The position numbers were made by a program, and so were the translations under genes. A stretch of DNA of 42,214 nt, from positions 1-42,214 of the forward strand of contig NZ_JAHLPW010000025.1 of assembly GCF_018918075.1 (NCBI RefSeq), written 5' to 3'. This stretch comes from Virgibacillus sp. MSJ-26. Its GTDB lineage: Bacteria; Bacillota; Bacilli; Bacillales; Amphibacillaceae. The notes beneath the pieces are model-generated. The model searched no databases. It worked only from the letters and a program-made list of their open reading frames with translations, and was not told the origin of the DNA. Below, one piece after another: positions 25,984 through 35,243 of the stretch (position 1 is its first letter; every line of letters starts with the position of its first letter).

Positions 25984-26024
25984 AAAAAAAAGATACCTTT
26001 CAGAGTTTCCTCTGTATAGGTATC
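25984..26024 (-). terminator. mecA terminator, target of the intron
   Basis: On the minus strand GATACCTATACAGAG-GAAA-CTCTG...GGTATC followed by eight Ts. It starts 4 bp beyond the mecA stop; the intron begins 1-2 nt after the T-run. Confidence 0.9.
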
Positions 26025-26028
26025 AGTG

Positions 26029-26709
26029 TTAAACAGGAAAGTAAGTTCGGACTTGTGCGAATGTGTCATTTGCAAAGACGACTTTTCCATATTCCTCCAG
26101 TACATGAAGTGTCACATCAGAGTCATCGGCGAATTCAAGAACCTGACTAATAATATTCTCTTGAACGTAGTCATCATCCATATCCTCGAAAAATTCTACA
26201 TATAAATAATATTTATCTTTGTGATGATATAAAGAGCTTCTAACTGAAGTTTGACTATCGTCAATGTAGTGACTTAATTGAATGACATATTCAAAATCAT
26301 CGAAGCTTACGATGATCCATAAATTATCTTCACGACTATTTTCTTCATCTGTCTTATTTTTATCATTTGAACCAAATTTTTCTTCTAAAATACTTTCCAT
26401 TTTGTCATCAATGGATACATCTATTGATCCCTCATCTGTTGGTAGCTCTAATTTCTCGCCACTTTTGGAAATTTGAGCTTTTGTTACCATGATTTCAAGG
26501 CCTTTTTCCATTGCCTGGACTTGTATCCATAACGGTCCTTCTACATTAAAGTCTTCTTTATAATTTACTTCATCCATCATTTGCCAGAATAACTGCTCAC
26601 TACGTTCCCGATTGTACCAAATTTCTTCCCGCTCAAAACCTCGATCTTCAATATCACCGTACGAGATATAAAACTTTATCGTGTTCTCATTGATTCTCTC
26701 TATTTCCAA
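26029..26709 (-). CDS. mecA: Adaptor protein MecA
   Basis: Adaptor that brings ComK, ComS and other substrates to the ClpC ATPase, so it restrains competence. 226 residues: a conserved N-terminal substrate-binding domain (MEIERINENTIKFYISYGDI, then DRGFEREEIWYNRERSE), an acidic linker around 110-130 (SNDKNKTDEENSRED), and a C-terminal ClpC-binding domain. The start is TTG 26709 with AGAGAGG about 5 nt upstream. It has its own terminator. An untranslated-region hairpin (about 26740-26760) precedes it. Confidence 0.95.
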   Translation of the reverse strand: MEIERINENTIKFYISYGDIEDRGFEREEIWYNRERSEQLFWQMMDEVNYKEDFNVEGPLWIQVQAMEKGLEIMVTKAQISKSGEKLELPTDEGSIDVSIDDKMESILEEKFGSNDKNKTDEENSREDNLWIIVSFDDFEYVIQLSHYIDDSQTSVRSSLYHHKDKYYLYVEFFEDMDDDYVQENIISQVLEFADDSDVTLHVLEEYGKVVFANDTFAQVRTYFPV

Positions 26710-26996
26710 TTGTGCCTCTCTCCCTTCATTAAGATTAGTAGGTGGAAGGGGTCCTTCACCTGTGACTATCTATACATTAAAGTTTGCCTTTATTATTCAA
26801 TACCCTTATATATATTTATATATGCTTAAAAGTCTGTGCCTCATCGGTTACTAATATTAGTATATGAAAGTTAAGCATATTTGGAAATTTAAATGCCTAT
26901 AAAGCATAGCTTTATTTTAAGTTAATAAGCATGATGTAAATAACCATTTTACAATACTTTAAGACTTTTGTCACCCACTTTTGTTTCTAAAAACAA
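26710..26996. other. Gap between mecA and spx
   Basis: 287 bp without a gene. A GGTG...CACC hairpin near 26740-26760 would lie in the mecA leader. A very AT-rich stretch (26805-26825, alternating A/T) follows. No promoter for mecA stands out. Confidence 0.5.
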
Positions 26997-27032
26997 GAAA
27001 AGCGTCGATCAATTTATTAGATCTACGCTTTT
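26997..27032 (-). terminator. spx terminator
   Basis: On the minus strand AAAAGCGTAGATC and GATCGACGCTTTT, loop of about 9 nt, T-rich 3' flank. Confidence 0.8.
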
Positions 27033-27058
27033 TAGCCAATTTTTGTTTTCTATTGGAT

Positions 27059-27454
27059 TTAGTTAACCATACGCTGTGCTTCACGTAATTGGAAGGTTCT
27101 AACTGCTCTCGGTAGGAAACGGCGAATCTCATCCTCATTATATCCGACCTGTAGACGTTTATCATCCAAGATAATCGGGCGTCTTAATAATCCAGGGTTC
27201 TTTTGTATCAAAGTAAATAAATCTTTTAACGGCAATTGTTCTATATTTACATCCAATTGCTGATAAACTTTCGATCTTGTAGAAATGATTTCATCTGTTC
27301 CATCTTCTGTCATCCGTAGAATTTCCTTTATCTCTTCCAAGGTAAGCGGTTCAGAAAAAATATTACGCTCTTTAAAGGCAATGTCGTTTTCTTCTAACCA
27401 CGCTTTTGCCTTTCTGCAAGAAGTACAGCTTGGTGAGGTATAAAGTGTTACCAT
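27059..27454 (-). CDS. spx: Redox regulator Spx
   Basis: RNA-polymerase-binding regulator of disulfide stress, 131 residues. The CxxC redox switch is C10/C13 in [11 protein letters not shown], and the ArsC-like fold continues with FKERNIF and [31 protein letters not shown]. Oxidised Spx binds the alpha subunit C-terminal domain and turns on thiol-stress genes. The ATG has GAGGAG about 9 nt upstream. Its proteolysis would use SpxH (16829) with ClpXP. Unlike B. subtilis, a terminator separates it from yjbC. Confidence 0.97.
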   Translation of the reverse strand: MVTLYTSPSCTSCRKAKAWLEENDIAFKERNIFSEPLTLEEIKEILRMTEDGTDEIISTRSKVYQQLDVNIEQLPLKDLFTLIQKNPGLLRRPIILDDKRLQVGYNEDEIRRFLPRAVRTFQLREAQRMVN

Positions 27455-27527
27455 ATTACTTCACTCCTCATTTCTATGTCTAGTTATTTTGTAAACATTT
27501 ATTAAATAATAATAAATTTAATTAACC

Positions 27528-27556
27528 TATTAAGTATAGTATACTACAATTGTCAA
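27528..27556 (-). promoter_or_regulatory. spx promoter with a palindrome in its spacer
   Basis: On the minus strand TTGACA (27551-27556), 17-nt spacer, TTAATA (27528-27533). A perfect 10-bp palindrome TAGTATACTA (27537-27546) lies in the spacer and could be an operator. In B. subtilis one spx promoter is repressed by PerR and YodB; I cannot assign this palindrome to either. The gap 27557-27787 shows nothing else. Confidence 0.6.
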
Positions 27557-27787
27557 GCAAAAGGTAGGGGTGGATGTAAGTATTTTAAGTTTTTAATAAA
27601 GGTTTACATGTATTGTGTGTAGTAGTAAGATTCCCTATTTATCTGTAAATAAACCTTGAAAGAAAATTTAGCGAAAAATCTTCTGTTTTAAAATTAGAAA
27701 TATAGTCCTCATAAACAACAGTAAATGAGAATGCAAGATACCAAGTTGATAAAGTGAAATTTTTTTAGTACAAATCGACTAACAGAC

Positions 27788-27840
27788 AAAAACGAACAGT
27801 GAATGAAAATTAGCTGTAAAAAGCTTTCATTCACTGTTCG
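27788..27840 (-). terminator. yjbC terminator
   Basis: On the minus strand CGAACAGTGAATGAAA pairs perfectly with TTTCATTCACTGTTCG; a TTTTT follows. The 16-bp arms make this the strongest hairpin of the region. Confidence 0.9.
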
Positions 27841-27893
27841 GATATTTATTTTGTCCTTAGCTAATATTCATTTATTCTTTATAATTTTTTAGC

Positions 27894-28472
27894 TCACTTA
27901 ACGGATTCCAACAGATTCTCTGCCGTGTGTTCTTCATTATAAGTCAAGACTTCATTTACGGGCTGATACGATTTGCCATATAACTCCTTATCCTTATAAG
28001 TATGAATGGATTCATACATTTTCTTCATTTGATCATAAATGAAATCCTCTGTTTCTTCGCTAGGTGTCCAGTATAAGATTTCAAGAGTTGTTTCTTCATT
28101 CGTAGCTAGTGATTTACGATTATAATCAATCGACTGAGCGTGAGCGAACTCTTCCCGTTTATAAAAACGTAGGCGCTTAGCTGTGTCTGTATCGTCATAA
28201 TTAATCGGTTCAACTTCTAAAATAATCGGTTTATTTCTGTTTTTAAGCTTTTCGATAAGCTGATGACCTAGGCCTTGACCACGTGACTTGGCAGAAACCC
28301 ATAGATAGTCTATGAAAATAAAGTTCTTAAATTCTGCATACATCATGACATGATAAGGTCCTTCATCTTTATAATAAACATCGCCTTTTTCATCTAAGAG
28401 TATATCCATATGTCTTTTGGATTTCATTTCTTCCACTGGAAAATACTCATTTAACTTTTCATACCAATTCAT
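27894..28472 (-). CDS. yjbC: GNAT-family acetyltransferase YjbC
   Basis: Predicted N-acetyltransferase, 192 residues, of the YjbC family, which lies upstream of spx in Bacillus. The acetyl-CoA-binding motif is SRGQGLGHQLIEKL near residues 64-77, and family segments YKDEGPYHVMMYAEF and ILEVEPINYDDTDTAKRLRFY are clear. The substrate is unknown; in B. subtilis it belongs to the general stress/salt response with spx. Here a strong terminator uncouples it from spx. Confidence 0.92.
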   Translation of the reverse strand: MNWYEKLNEYFPVEEMKSKRHMDILLDEKGDVYYKDEGPYHVMMYAEFKNFIFIDYLWVSAKSRGQGLGHQLIEKLKNRNKPIILEVEPINYDDTDTAKRLRFYKREEFAHAQSIDYNRKSLATNEETTLEILYWTPSEETEDFIYDQMKKMYESIHTYKDKELYGKSYQPVNEVLTYNEEHTAENLLESVK

Positions 28473-28592
28473 TGAGTTAATCTACTCCTTTTTTTCTACT
28501 ATGCTTTATTATAACGAACTGAGTTATCATCGCAACGACGTTATTTTGCTTTCAATAGCCCTCAGACCTTCTGTGTATACTTCTAAATAAAA

Positions 28593-28623
28593 AAAGAGCA
28601 GTATTCTTAAAAATACTGCTCTT
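28593..28623 (-). terminator. Terminator of the DUF4015 gene
   Basis: Arms AAAGAGCAGTATT and AATACTGCTCTTT, short loop, with a T-run on the minus side (the A-run at 28586-28595). Confidence 0.9.
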
Positions 28624-28632
28624 TACCCTCGT

Positions 28633-29850
28633 TTATTCTACTTTATAATTAACACCTTTTGTATAAGAATTACCGGCATTCCAGAGTAAGTACTCATTAA
28701 TACCATTTTCTTTAAGTGCTTTAATTTGCGCTTCAACCTCCGCGACACCATATTTAGTTGGAGCTCCACTATAGAGCCAAGGTGCTTCAAAGTCCTGAAG
28801 CCAAGGTCTCGAAACAGGTGGATTATCAAGTTCACCGAGCACTTTATTTTCTACTTTTGAGTATTCATTAACAAGTTTATAAGGTTCCTTATCTGGCATA
28901 TCAATACCAAAATAAGAAGTCCAGTGACTTGGATAAATCATCGATGAAATAATATCCACATTATCTGCTATTTTAGAGAAGTTTTGACCAATTCCAGGTG
29001 TTTCTGGAATAGTGGCTGCATAACCAAATATATCAACAGAAACATCCACATCATAGTTTGAAAGTTCTTCTCTAGCGTAGGCAACAAAATCAGTAACAGC
29101 CTCAACTCGACGTTTGACGTTATCCAAATCGGAATCCTTATAATCACCTAATGTATATTCTAAGTCATCGTCACGCTTCTCAAAGCCTTCTGGAAAACGT
29201 ACATAGTCAAATTGAATTTCTTGGAACCCCATTTCAGCTGCCATTTTTGCAACACCGACGTTATAGTCCCATACTTCTTTTTCAAATGGATTAACAAATG
29301 CTTCCCCTTTACCGTTTTTCCAAACTTTACCATTTTCTTTGAATGATAGTTCAGGCTTGTTTTCAGCTAACACGGAATCCTTGAATACAACTACTCTTGC
29401 TATAGGATAAATTTGTTTTTCTTCTAAAACTTTCATCATTTTTTCTGGATCGTCTATAAAATCAGTCGCTATATCATCAAATGGGGAACCCTCTTCAGGT
29501 GTAAAAGTAATATTCCCATTGTCTTCTTTTACATCAATCACCATCGTGTTTAAATCAGTACTATCAATTAAATCAACTAAGGAATTAAAGCGTTCACCAC
29601 CAGCGGAATTCCCAGTGACATAGATCCCTCTGACCGTATCAGGATATTCGAAATTATAACCAGAATTGAACTTAAATCGTGCTATGTTTTGATTGACATC
29701 TATTGAACCAAGCGATGTTTTTCTTTCTTTATGTAATGAGGCTTGTAATTCATGCTCTCCACTACTAGTAGTTGCAATCAGCAGAGGAATGGAAATACCT
29801 ACTAGGAGAATACCTATTAGCAGATAAAGCTTTGTTTTTTTATTTTGCAT
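28633..29850 (-). CDS. Secreted or membrane-anchored DUF4015 glycoside-hydrolase-like protein
   Basis: 405 residues. An N-terminal hydrophobic segment (residues 8-26) acts as an anchor or signal peptide with no clear cleavage or lipobox site. The rest is a predicted TIM-barrel of the DUF4015 (putative glycosyl hydrolase) family. It begins at VRGIYVTGNSAGG and contains VIDVKEDNGNITF, FVNPFEKEVWDYNVGVAKMA, EIQFDYVRFPEGF and SSMIYPSHWTSYFGI. The acidic residues in QFDYVRFP are candidates for catalysis. The substrate is unknown. The ATG start is followed by KKTK, typical of an exported protein. Confidence 0.85.
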   Translation of the reverse strand: MQNKKTKLYLLIGILLVGISIPLLIATTSSGEHELQASLHKERKTSLGSIDVNQNIARFKFNSGYNFEYPDTVRGIYVTGNSAGGERFNSLVDLIDSTDLNTMVIDVKEDNGNITFTPEEGSPFDDIATDFIDDPEKMMKVLEEKQIYPIARVVVFKDSVLAENKPELSFKENGKVWKNGKGEAFVNPFEKEVWDYNVGVAKMAAEMGFQEIQFDYVRFPEGFEKRDDDLEYTLGDYKDSDLDNVKRRVEAVTDFVAYAREELSNYDVDVSVDIFGYAATIPETPGIGQNFSKIADNVDIISSMIYPSHWTSYFGIDMPDKEPYKLVNEYSKVENKVLGELDNPPVSRPWLQDFEAPWLYSGAPTKYGVAEVEAQIKALKENGINEYLLWNAGNSYTKGVNYKVE

Positions 29851-30183
29851 TCTTCAGTCTCCTATTCTTTGTTTAATACTGGGATTTATCCTAATACGAC
29901 ATTCTTTGACATAAGTATGCTTGTTTAGTAATGATTCCCTAATTTCCTTATATAATAACATGAATTTTTCAATTGAGTAAACATAATTAGAGTGAAAAGA
30001 TAATTCGTTAATTGGAGGCGTTCTTATTAGAACACAGTCTAGCGATTTTTACGACAAATTACGACATTTTTAATTATATTTACTTAAATAGTCGGCTTCT
30101 GTAATTTTCAGTGTATAGTATCCATTTACCAACTTAAAATAAGAAATGGTATTGCAAATAACGAAATAAAGGAGATTAAATTG
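29851..30183. other. Gap upstream of the DUF4015 gene
   Basis: 333 bp, AT-rich, no gene found. Two tandem copies of GTCGTAA (read on the minus strand, 30049-30067, 11 bp apart) are the only regular feature. They resemble Spo0A boxes with one change each. Confidence 0.45.
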
Positions 30184-30367
30184 ATGAATGAAGAACATAT
30201 CGTTAAAGAACTAAATGAGTATTTAAAAGGAGAGTACATGGGAAGGTATAAACAAAGTAGAAAAAATCGTCAGAGGCGAATTAGATTCAACAAGCCTTCA
30301 ACTCGTTCAAGATAATTTATCTGACGACAGAAATCATATTAACGAGTTAAACCAATTTTTTCAATAG
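30184..30367 (+). pseudogene. Remnant of a ferritin-like (DUF2383-type) protein
   Basis: The ATG at 30184 with AAAGGAG 9 nt upstream opens MNEEHIVKELNEYLKGEYMG, which looks like the first helix of DUF2383/ferritin-like proteins of Bacillaceae. In another frame the DNA continues EGINKVEKIVRGELDSTSLQ, then LVQDNLSDDRNHINELNQFF to a stop at 30365-30367, which looks like the end of the same kind of protein. The middle of about 80 residues is missing. I read this as an internal deletion that also shifted the frame. The uninterrupted frame gives only a 43-residue basic peptide. Family assignment is from memory. Confidence 0.55.
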
Positions 30368-30379
30368 GAGTGGTTTTCC

Positions 30380-30667
30380 ATGAAGGGTTTATTGATTTTT
30401 TCAAGTGTGGTACTTCCTTTGTTGATGTTTTTAATGGCCAAAAAGTGGACTACCCTGTCATTCATCTTTAACTTAGTTGCCCTTCTGTCATTATTAATAT
30501 TTGGGAACATTGCTTCCATTTCGATTTACAAAATCATTAGGGATAGTACAGTGTTCATGACAAATATTCATGCTATTTTTTTGAATCCTTTTTTCTTAGT
30601 CACTGCCTCATATTTAGGATTATATGTCATTTACCTATTATTGAACCTAATTTTAAAGAATGATTAA
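30380..30667 (+). CDS. Small membrane protein, unknown
   Basis: 95 residues with three hydrophobic segments (about 3-19, 25-45 and 66-90) and a short polar C-terminus. TAGGAG lies about 9 nt before the ATG. It follows the ferritin-like remnant by 12 bp and may have been co-transcribed with it. I do not recognise a family. Confidence 0.65.
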   Translation: MKGLLIFSSVVLPLLMFLMAKKWTTLSFIFNLVALLSLLIFGNIASISIYKIIRDSTVFMTNIHAIFLNPFFLVTASYLGLYVIYLLLNLILKND

Positions 30668-30730
30668 ACGCATAAGATCGCCTTGAAAGCGAAAGATAAA
30701 AGTAATTAATTTCTAGGAGGTGAGCTTAAT

Positions 30731-31039
30731 ATGGATACCTTGAAACGCATTGCCTTAACGTTGCTTATTATTGGAGGAGTCAATTGGGGGTTAATTGGTT
30801 TATTCCAATTTGACTTAGTAGCTGCAATGTTCGGAGGCCAAAATGCTGCTTTTTCCCGAGTGATTTACACACTTGTCGGGATTAGCGCTTTAGTTAGTAT
30901 AGCAATATTATTTGATCCTTTGTCAGATGCCACAAACGAAGACGATTATCAGCCGATCCAGACAAATAAAGCAAATTACGGAATGGAAATGGGAGATGAA
31001 AATGATCCTGATTACTTCCATAATGATGATCAGAAATAA
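30731..31039 (+). CDS. DUF378 membrane protein (YuzA-like)
   Basis: 102 residues: two transmembrane helices (about 6-25 and 40-60) and a long acidic tail. The segment LTLLIIGGVNWGLIGLFQFDLVAAMFG is diagnostic for DUF378. The strongly acidic C-terminus (about 70-102) is longer than usual in the family. TAGGAGGTGAG lies 8 nt before the ATG. The function is unknown. A bidirectional terminator follows. Confidence 0.85.
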   Translation: MDTLKRIALTLLIIGGVNWGLIGLFQFDLVAAMFGGQNAAFSRVIYTLVGISALVSIAILFDPLSDATNEDDYQPIQTNKANYGMEMGDENDPDYFHNDDQK

Positions 31040-31047
31040 GTAAGTAT

Positions 31048-31082
31048 ACTTAAAAAGCGGGTAGAATGCCCGCTTTTTAAGT
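31048..31082. terminator. Bidirectional terminator
   Basis: Perfect arms ACTTAAAAAGCGGG and CCCGCTTTTTAAGT around 7 nt, between two converging genes. Confidence 0.92.
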
Positions 31083-31083
31083 A

Positions 31084-31623
31084 TTATTTAGATACAACGT
31101 ATTTTTGCAATCGAACCATTTCTTCAGAGAGTGCTCGAATTCTTATCTTCACATTGTCATCAATAATTTCGTTCACATCACTAAAACAATCGCTATGAAC
31201 AAACACATTTGTAGATGGGACCAAACCTTTAAGGTAAGATAGGATGGGTTTTAATTGATAATCAGCTACAAGAAAGTGCTTCTCAACAGCTCCTGTTGTG
31301 ATGATTCCCGTTACTTTTCTTTTAAATGCATCCACTGGAAAATGATCTAACAAATTTTTCAGAGCACCCGAGATAGATGCCTGATATATTGGTGTTCCAA
31401 ACACAAGGATATCTGCTGATAAAATTGTATTAACAACATTCCAAGTATCATCGCTATAATAAGATAGCGGTTCCCCGCGAGCAAATTCAATATTGTATTC
31501 TTTCATTTCAATCAGTTCTGTTTCTATATTTGAATCAAAGTCTTTTGCTGCTTCTAATACATTATGTAAGACGACAGTCGCTTTCCAGCCAGTCAGTTCA
31601 CCAGCGACCCCTACTATTTTCAT
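31084..31623 (-). CDS. NADPH-dependent FMN reductase family protein
   Basis: 179 residues, flavodoxin-like fold. The phosphate loop is in KIVGVAGELTGWKATV, and the FMN/dimer motif is FGTPIYQASISGALKNLLDHF. Such enzymes reduce FMN, quinones or azo dyes with NADPH. The ATG at 31623 follows GGGGG at 7 nt; a longer frame from 31674 would add an unlikely 17 residues. It stands alone, divergent from the trpS leader. Confidence 0.87.
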   Translation of the reverse strand: MKIVGVAGELTGWKATVVLHNVLEAAKDFDSNIETELIEMKEYNIEFARGEPLSYYSDDTWNVVNTILSADILVFGTPIYQASISGALKNLLDHFPVDAFKRKVTGIITTGAVEKHFLVADYQLKPILSYLKGLVPSTNVFVHSDCFSDVNEIIDDNVKIRIRALSEEMVRLQKYVVSK

Positions 31624-31906
31624 TTCACTGCCCCCTAAATTAATTTCCGTATATTTGATTATATCATTGTTCATTTAGAATACCTTAATATTTAGTTTTC
31701 GATTGATTATTTGAATGTTCTTATAATGTATAATTAACGTTAGATATATAAATAAAGGAAGTGAGTCATGGCTTACGTACGAAATCAGAGGAATTGTTAA
31801 TTATGGATTTTTAAATTGAATGATTTTCTTTAATGATCTTTTACCCCGATTTATCCCGACGTTTGAACATCAATATAATAAAATTATAATCAATAATGAA
31901 CGTCTC

Positions 31907-31936
31907 TTGATTTTATAAGTATAAATCGTTTATAAT
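31907..31936 (+). promoter_or_regulatory. Promoter of the trpS leader
   Basis: TTGATT (31907-31912), 18-nt spacer, TATAAT (31931-31936). Transcription would start near 31943. Confidence 0.75.
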
Positions 31937-31942
31937 AATATC

Positions 31943-33193
<1,251 letters not shown>

Positions 33194-33212
33194 CATTGCA
33201 TTCTTGTTCAAT

Positions 33213-33255
33213 AGGGCTAATTCATAGTTTTTCAAGTGTCTTATGAATTAGCCCT
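33213..33255. terminator. Inverted repeat after trpS
   Basis: 14-bp arms AGGGCTAATTCATA and TATGAATTAGCCCT around a 15-nt loop. Weak T-tract on either side, so termination is probable, not certain. Confidence 0.65.
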
Positions 33256-33270
33256 GTGATTTATCAGTAT

Positions 33271-33678
33271 TTACTCTAACGGTAATCCTTCAAAATAAAC
33301 AATTTCATCTAATCGAATATGCAACGCACGATCCTTCCCTATATTAAGTTGAATATGATCTATTGCCACACCAGCTAGTTTGCCTTTAACTTCCTTGGCC
33401 GATGTTTGAACTGTAATATCCAGTCCTTGGTGTCGACTTAAATGATCAAGGAAAACAGGATTAACATTGGTTACATAACGATTTGACTGAGGTATCTTTT
33501 TCACGGGATGAATGTCTGTGTAAGCTGCTGGACTTTGATTAACATAATCTGGTTGAGCAATCGCGTGCATTTTTGGTTTTGGGCTCTCCTGTCGTACATC
33601 CATATCCTGCACCTGGGGATAAGGCATCACTGTGTTGGGATACGAGTAACTTGGATAATATCCATAGTTATGATACAT
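33271..33678 (-). CDS. DUF2642-type protein, probable spore protein
   Basis: 135 residues. The N-terminal 70 residues are Tyr/Pro/Gln-rich and probably disordered (MYHNYGYYPSYSYPN). The C-terminal domain from about residue 75 (FLDHLSRHQGLDITVQTS, then GKLAGVAIDHIQLNI) looks like the Sm-like DUF2642 family. The same layout occurs in spore-surface proteins such as CotO. AAGGAG lies about 9 nt before the ATG. A sigma-K-like promoter precedes it, which supports a mother-cell, spore-coat role (inference). Confidence 0.75.
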   Translation of the reverse strand: MYHNYGYYPSYSYPNTVMPYPQVQDMDVRQESPKPKMHAIAQPDYVNQSPAAYTDIHPVKKIPQSNRYVTNVNPVFLDHLSRHQGLDITVQTSAKEVKGKLAGVAIDHIQLNIGKDRALHIRLDEIVYFEGLPLE

Positions 33679-33714
33679 ATTAATGACACTCCTTCATTAT
33701 TAATTATTCCTACC

Positions 33715-33742
33715 TATAATATGTAAATAAAATATAGGACGT
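33715..33742 (-). promoter_or_regulatory. Sigma-K-like promoter of the DUF2642 gene
   Basis: On the minus strand AC (33741-33742), 17-nt spacer, CATATTATA (33715-33723), matching CATAnnnTA. Confidence 0.6.
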
Positions 33743-33780
33743 TCATCTATGTGATTAATCATTTTAATTCATAAGACTCT

Positions 33781-33827
33781 GAGGGCTGGGCGCTGAGACA
33801 TGGCAATTTCAGTATAAATTATCCACA
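33781..33827 (+). repeat. Repeat family 2 tail fragment with a DnaA box
   Basis: GCTGGGCGCTGAGACATGGCA, then TTTCAGTATAAA and TTATCCACA (33819-33827). It resembles the tail at 20790-20834. TTATCCACA is the DnaA-box consensus. Confidence 0.55.
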
Positions 33828-33860
33828 GTAATTTTAATATTATAGTTTCCTTAATTACTA

Positions 33861-33893
33861 AAAAAATCAGTGAGGAGCATTCCTCACTGATTT
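33861..33893 (-). terminator. yjbA terminator containing the stop codon
   Basis: On the minus strand AAATCAGTGAGGA pairs with TCCTCACTGATTT, then Ts. The TGA stop of yjbA lies in the left arm. Confidence 0.88.
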
Positions 33894-34657
33894 CTTGATT
33901 TTTGCTTAAACATTGGTGTGCCTTGCTCATTTTCAATTTCCCACATTCTCTCCAGAAATGGCTGACCTTTAATTAACTTGGCACATAAGTCTTCATGCGC
34001 ATCAGTCCATCCTTTTTTAACCCCATTGAATAGTTCTTGCCAAACTTCTTCTTCATCCAAAAAACGAATAAATTCATATCCCTTTGGATCCCACTCTGTT
34101 AACCAATAACGTAATTCTTCTAAATTATTCGAGGTTCTTAACTGATCGAGACCCATCATAAGCAATTGTTTCATTTGACGTTCACGGCGTGTTAATCCAT
34201 GAATATATTCTGGAGCCAATGATAATATATGATACTCTTTTTGATAAACTGCTTTATCAAATGGGATATTCTTAGGTTTAGTGTTTTTTATCATGTCATA
34301 TACCATTTGTTCTTGACGGGGAATTAACCTACTTTTTCGAATGGGAATTGAGTAACCAATCGTGTCAAATACAACAATGTCGTTGCCGTCAGTCACAATA
34401 CATGCGTATTCTAACCCGGTGCGCTCTTGCCCTTTCCTAACATAGGCTCTTTTATATATCATATCAAGTAAACTTTTTGGTAAATCTTGCATATCATTTT
34501 CAATATGGTTATATAATTCTTCCGTTATGTACACCAAAGGTACCTGATCCAAAAGTTCAATCTTATCTTCTTTCCTCCACTCATGGAAATAGCAAATATT
34601 ATAAGCATTTTCTTCACCTTCAAACCAATTTACCCAGACATCATGCATGTATAACAT
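33884..34657 (-). CDS. yjbA: YjbA (UPF0736)
   Basis: 257 residues, soluble. The opening MLYMHDVWVNWFEGEENAYN and the segments CYFHEWRKED and QVPLVYI are characteristic of the YjbA/UPF0736 family of Bacillaceae. The function is unknown. In B. subtilis it lies next to trpS, as here, apart from the inserted DUF2642 gene. Confidence 0.9.
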   Translation of the reverse strand: MLYMHDVWVNWFEGEENAYNICYFHEWRKEDKIELLDQVPLVYITEELYNHIENDMQDLPKSLLDMIYKRAYVRKGQERTGLEYACIVTDGNDIVVFDTIGYSIPIRKSRLIPRQEQMVYDMIKNTKPKNIPFDKAVYQKEYHILSLAPEYIHGLTRRERQMKQLLMMGLDQLRTSNNLEELRYWLTEWDPKGYEFIRFLDEEEVWQELFNGVKKGWTDAHEDLCAKLIKGQPFLERMWEIENEQGTPMFKQKSRNQ

Positions 34658-34732
34658 TTATCAACCCTCGCTTTTTTGATTCATTTAACATTCATTATGA
34701 CCAAAAGGGTATAAAATTATTCGGGCTCATTC

Positions 34733-34939
34733 CTATGATTTGTTTGGAAAATGGTAAATGACAATACTTATAATTAATAATCCTACTGGAAAAAAATAAG
34801 CTTCCACACGACCTTGTATAAAAATAAAATACTCAATCCATGTCACTCCAGCGAGTAAAAAGTTCATATATGCAATAAGAATGGCTCCACCTGAAACAGC
34901 TAGTCCAAAACCTATTAAAAATAAAAAAACATACCCCAT
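34733..34939 (-). CDS. Small membrane protein encoded downstream of fabF
   Basis: 68 residues from the ATG at 34939, which has GGGTGGGA about 8 nt upstream; a GTG at 34966 would add nine residues but its ribosome site is too close. It has two hydrophobic helices (about 2-26 and 48-62) with the pattern FLIGFGLAVSGGAILIAYMN. Similar small proteins occur in Bacillaceae, but I cannot name the family or function. It lies 76 bp upstream of yjbA on the same strand. Confidence 0.68.
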   Translation of the reverse strand: MGYVFLFLIGFGLAVSGGAILIAYMNFLLAGVTWIEYFIFIQGRVEAYFFPVGLLIISIVIYHFPNKS

Positions 34940-35167
34940 TTTATAATCCCACCCATACTTGTCCACATCCTCTATCTTAGTTTATGCGATGTTGGTGAAA
35001 TTAATGACGGTGGTGTATTGTATTTTTCGGCTTATCGATGGATGCTCTATCTGTTTTTTCAAATTTAATAGCTTAGAACACGAGAGATATCTGTCACGAT
35101 ACAATTCCGCCTAAAATAAAAATATATATCATGAAACCACCTCTCACGATACGAATTTATCCAAAAC

Positions 35168-35237
35168 AAAAAAGCTGACTCTTAAATGATTTACTTTGTT
35201 TTTTAAAAGCATGTAAATCACTAAAAGTTCAGCTCTT
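35168..35237 (-). terminator. Long hairpin terminator of fabH-fabF
   Basis: Arms AAAAGCTGAxTCTT...TGATTTAC and GTAAATCA...AAGTTCAGCTCTTT with small internal loops around a T-rich loop, ending in a T-run on the minus strand. The rest of the gap 34967-35167 shows no gene. Confidence 0.82.
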
Positions 35238-35243
35238 TATATT

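Noticed and set aside
31768..31800. Ten-codon ORF with a ribosome-site-like AGGAAGTGAG
   Set aside because: Very short, no recognisable peptide, no further support.
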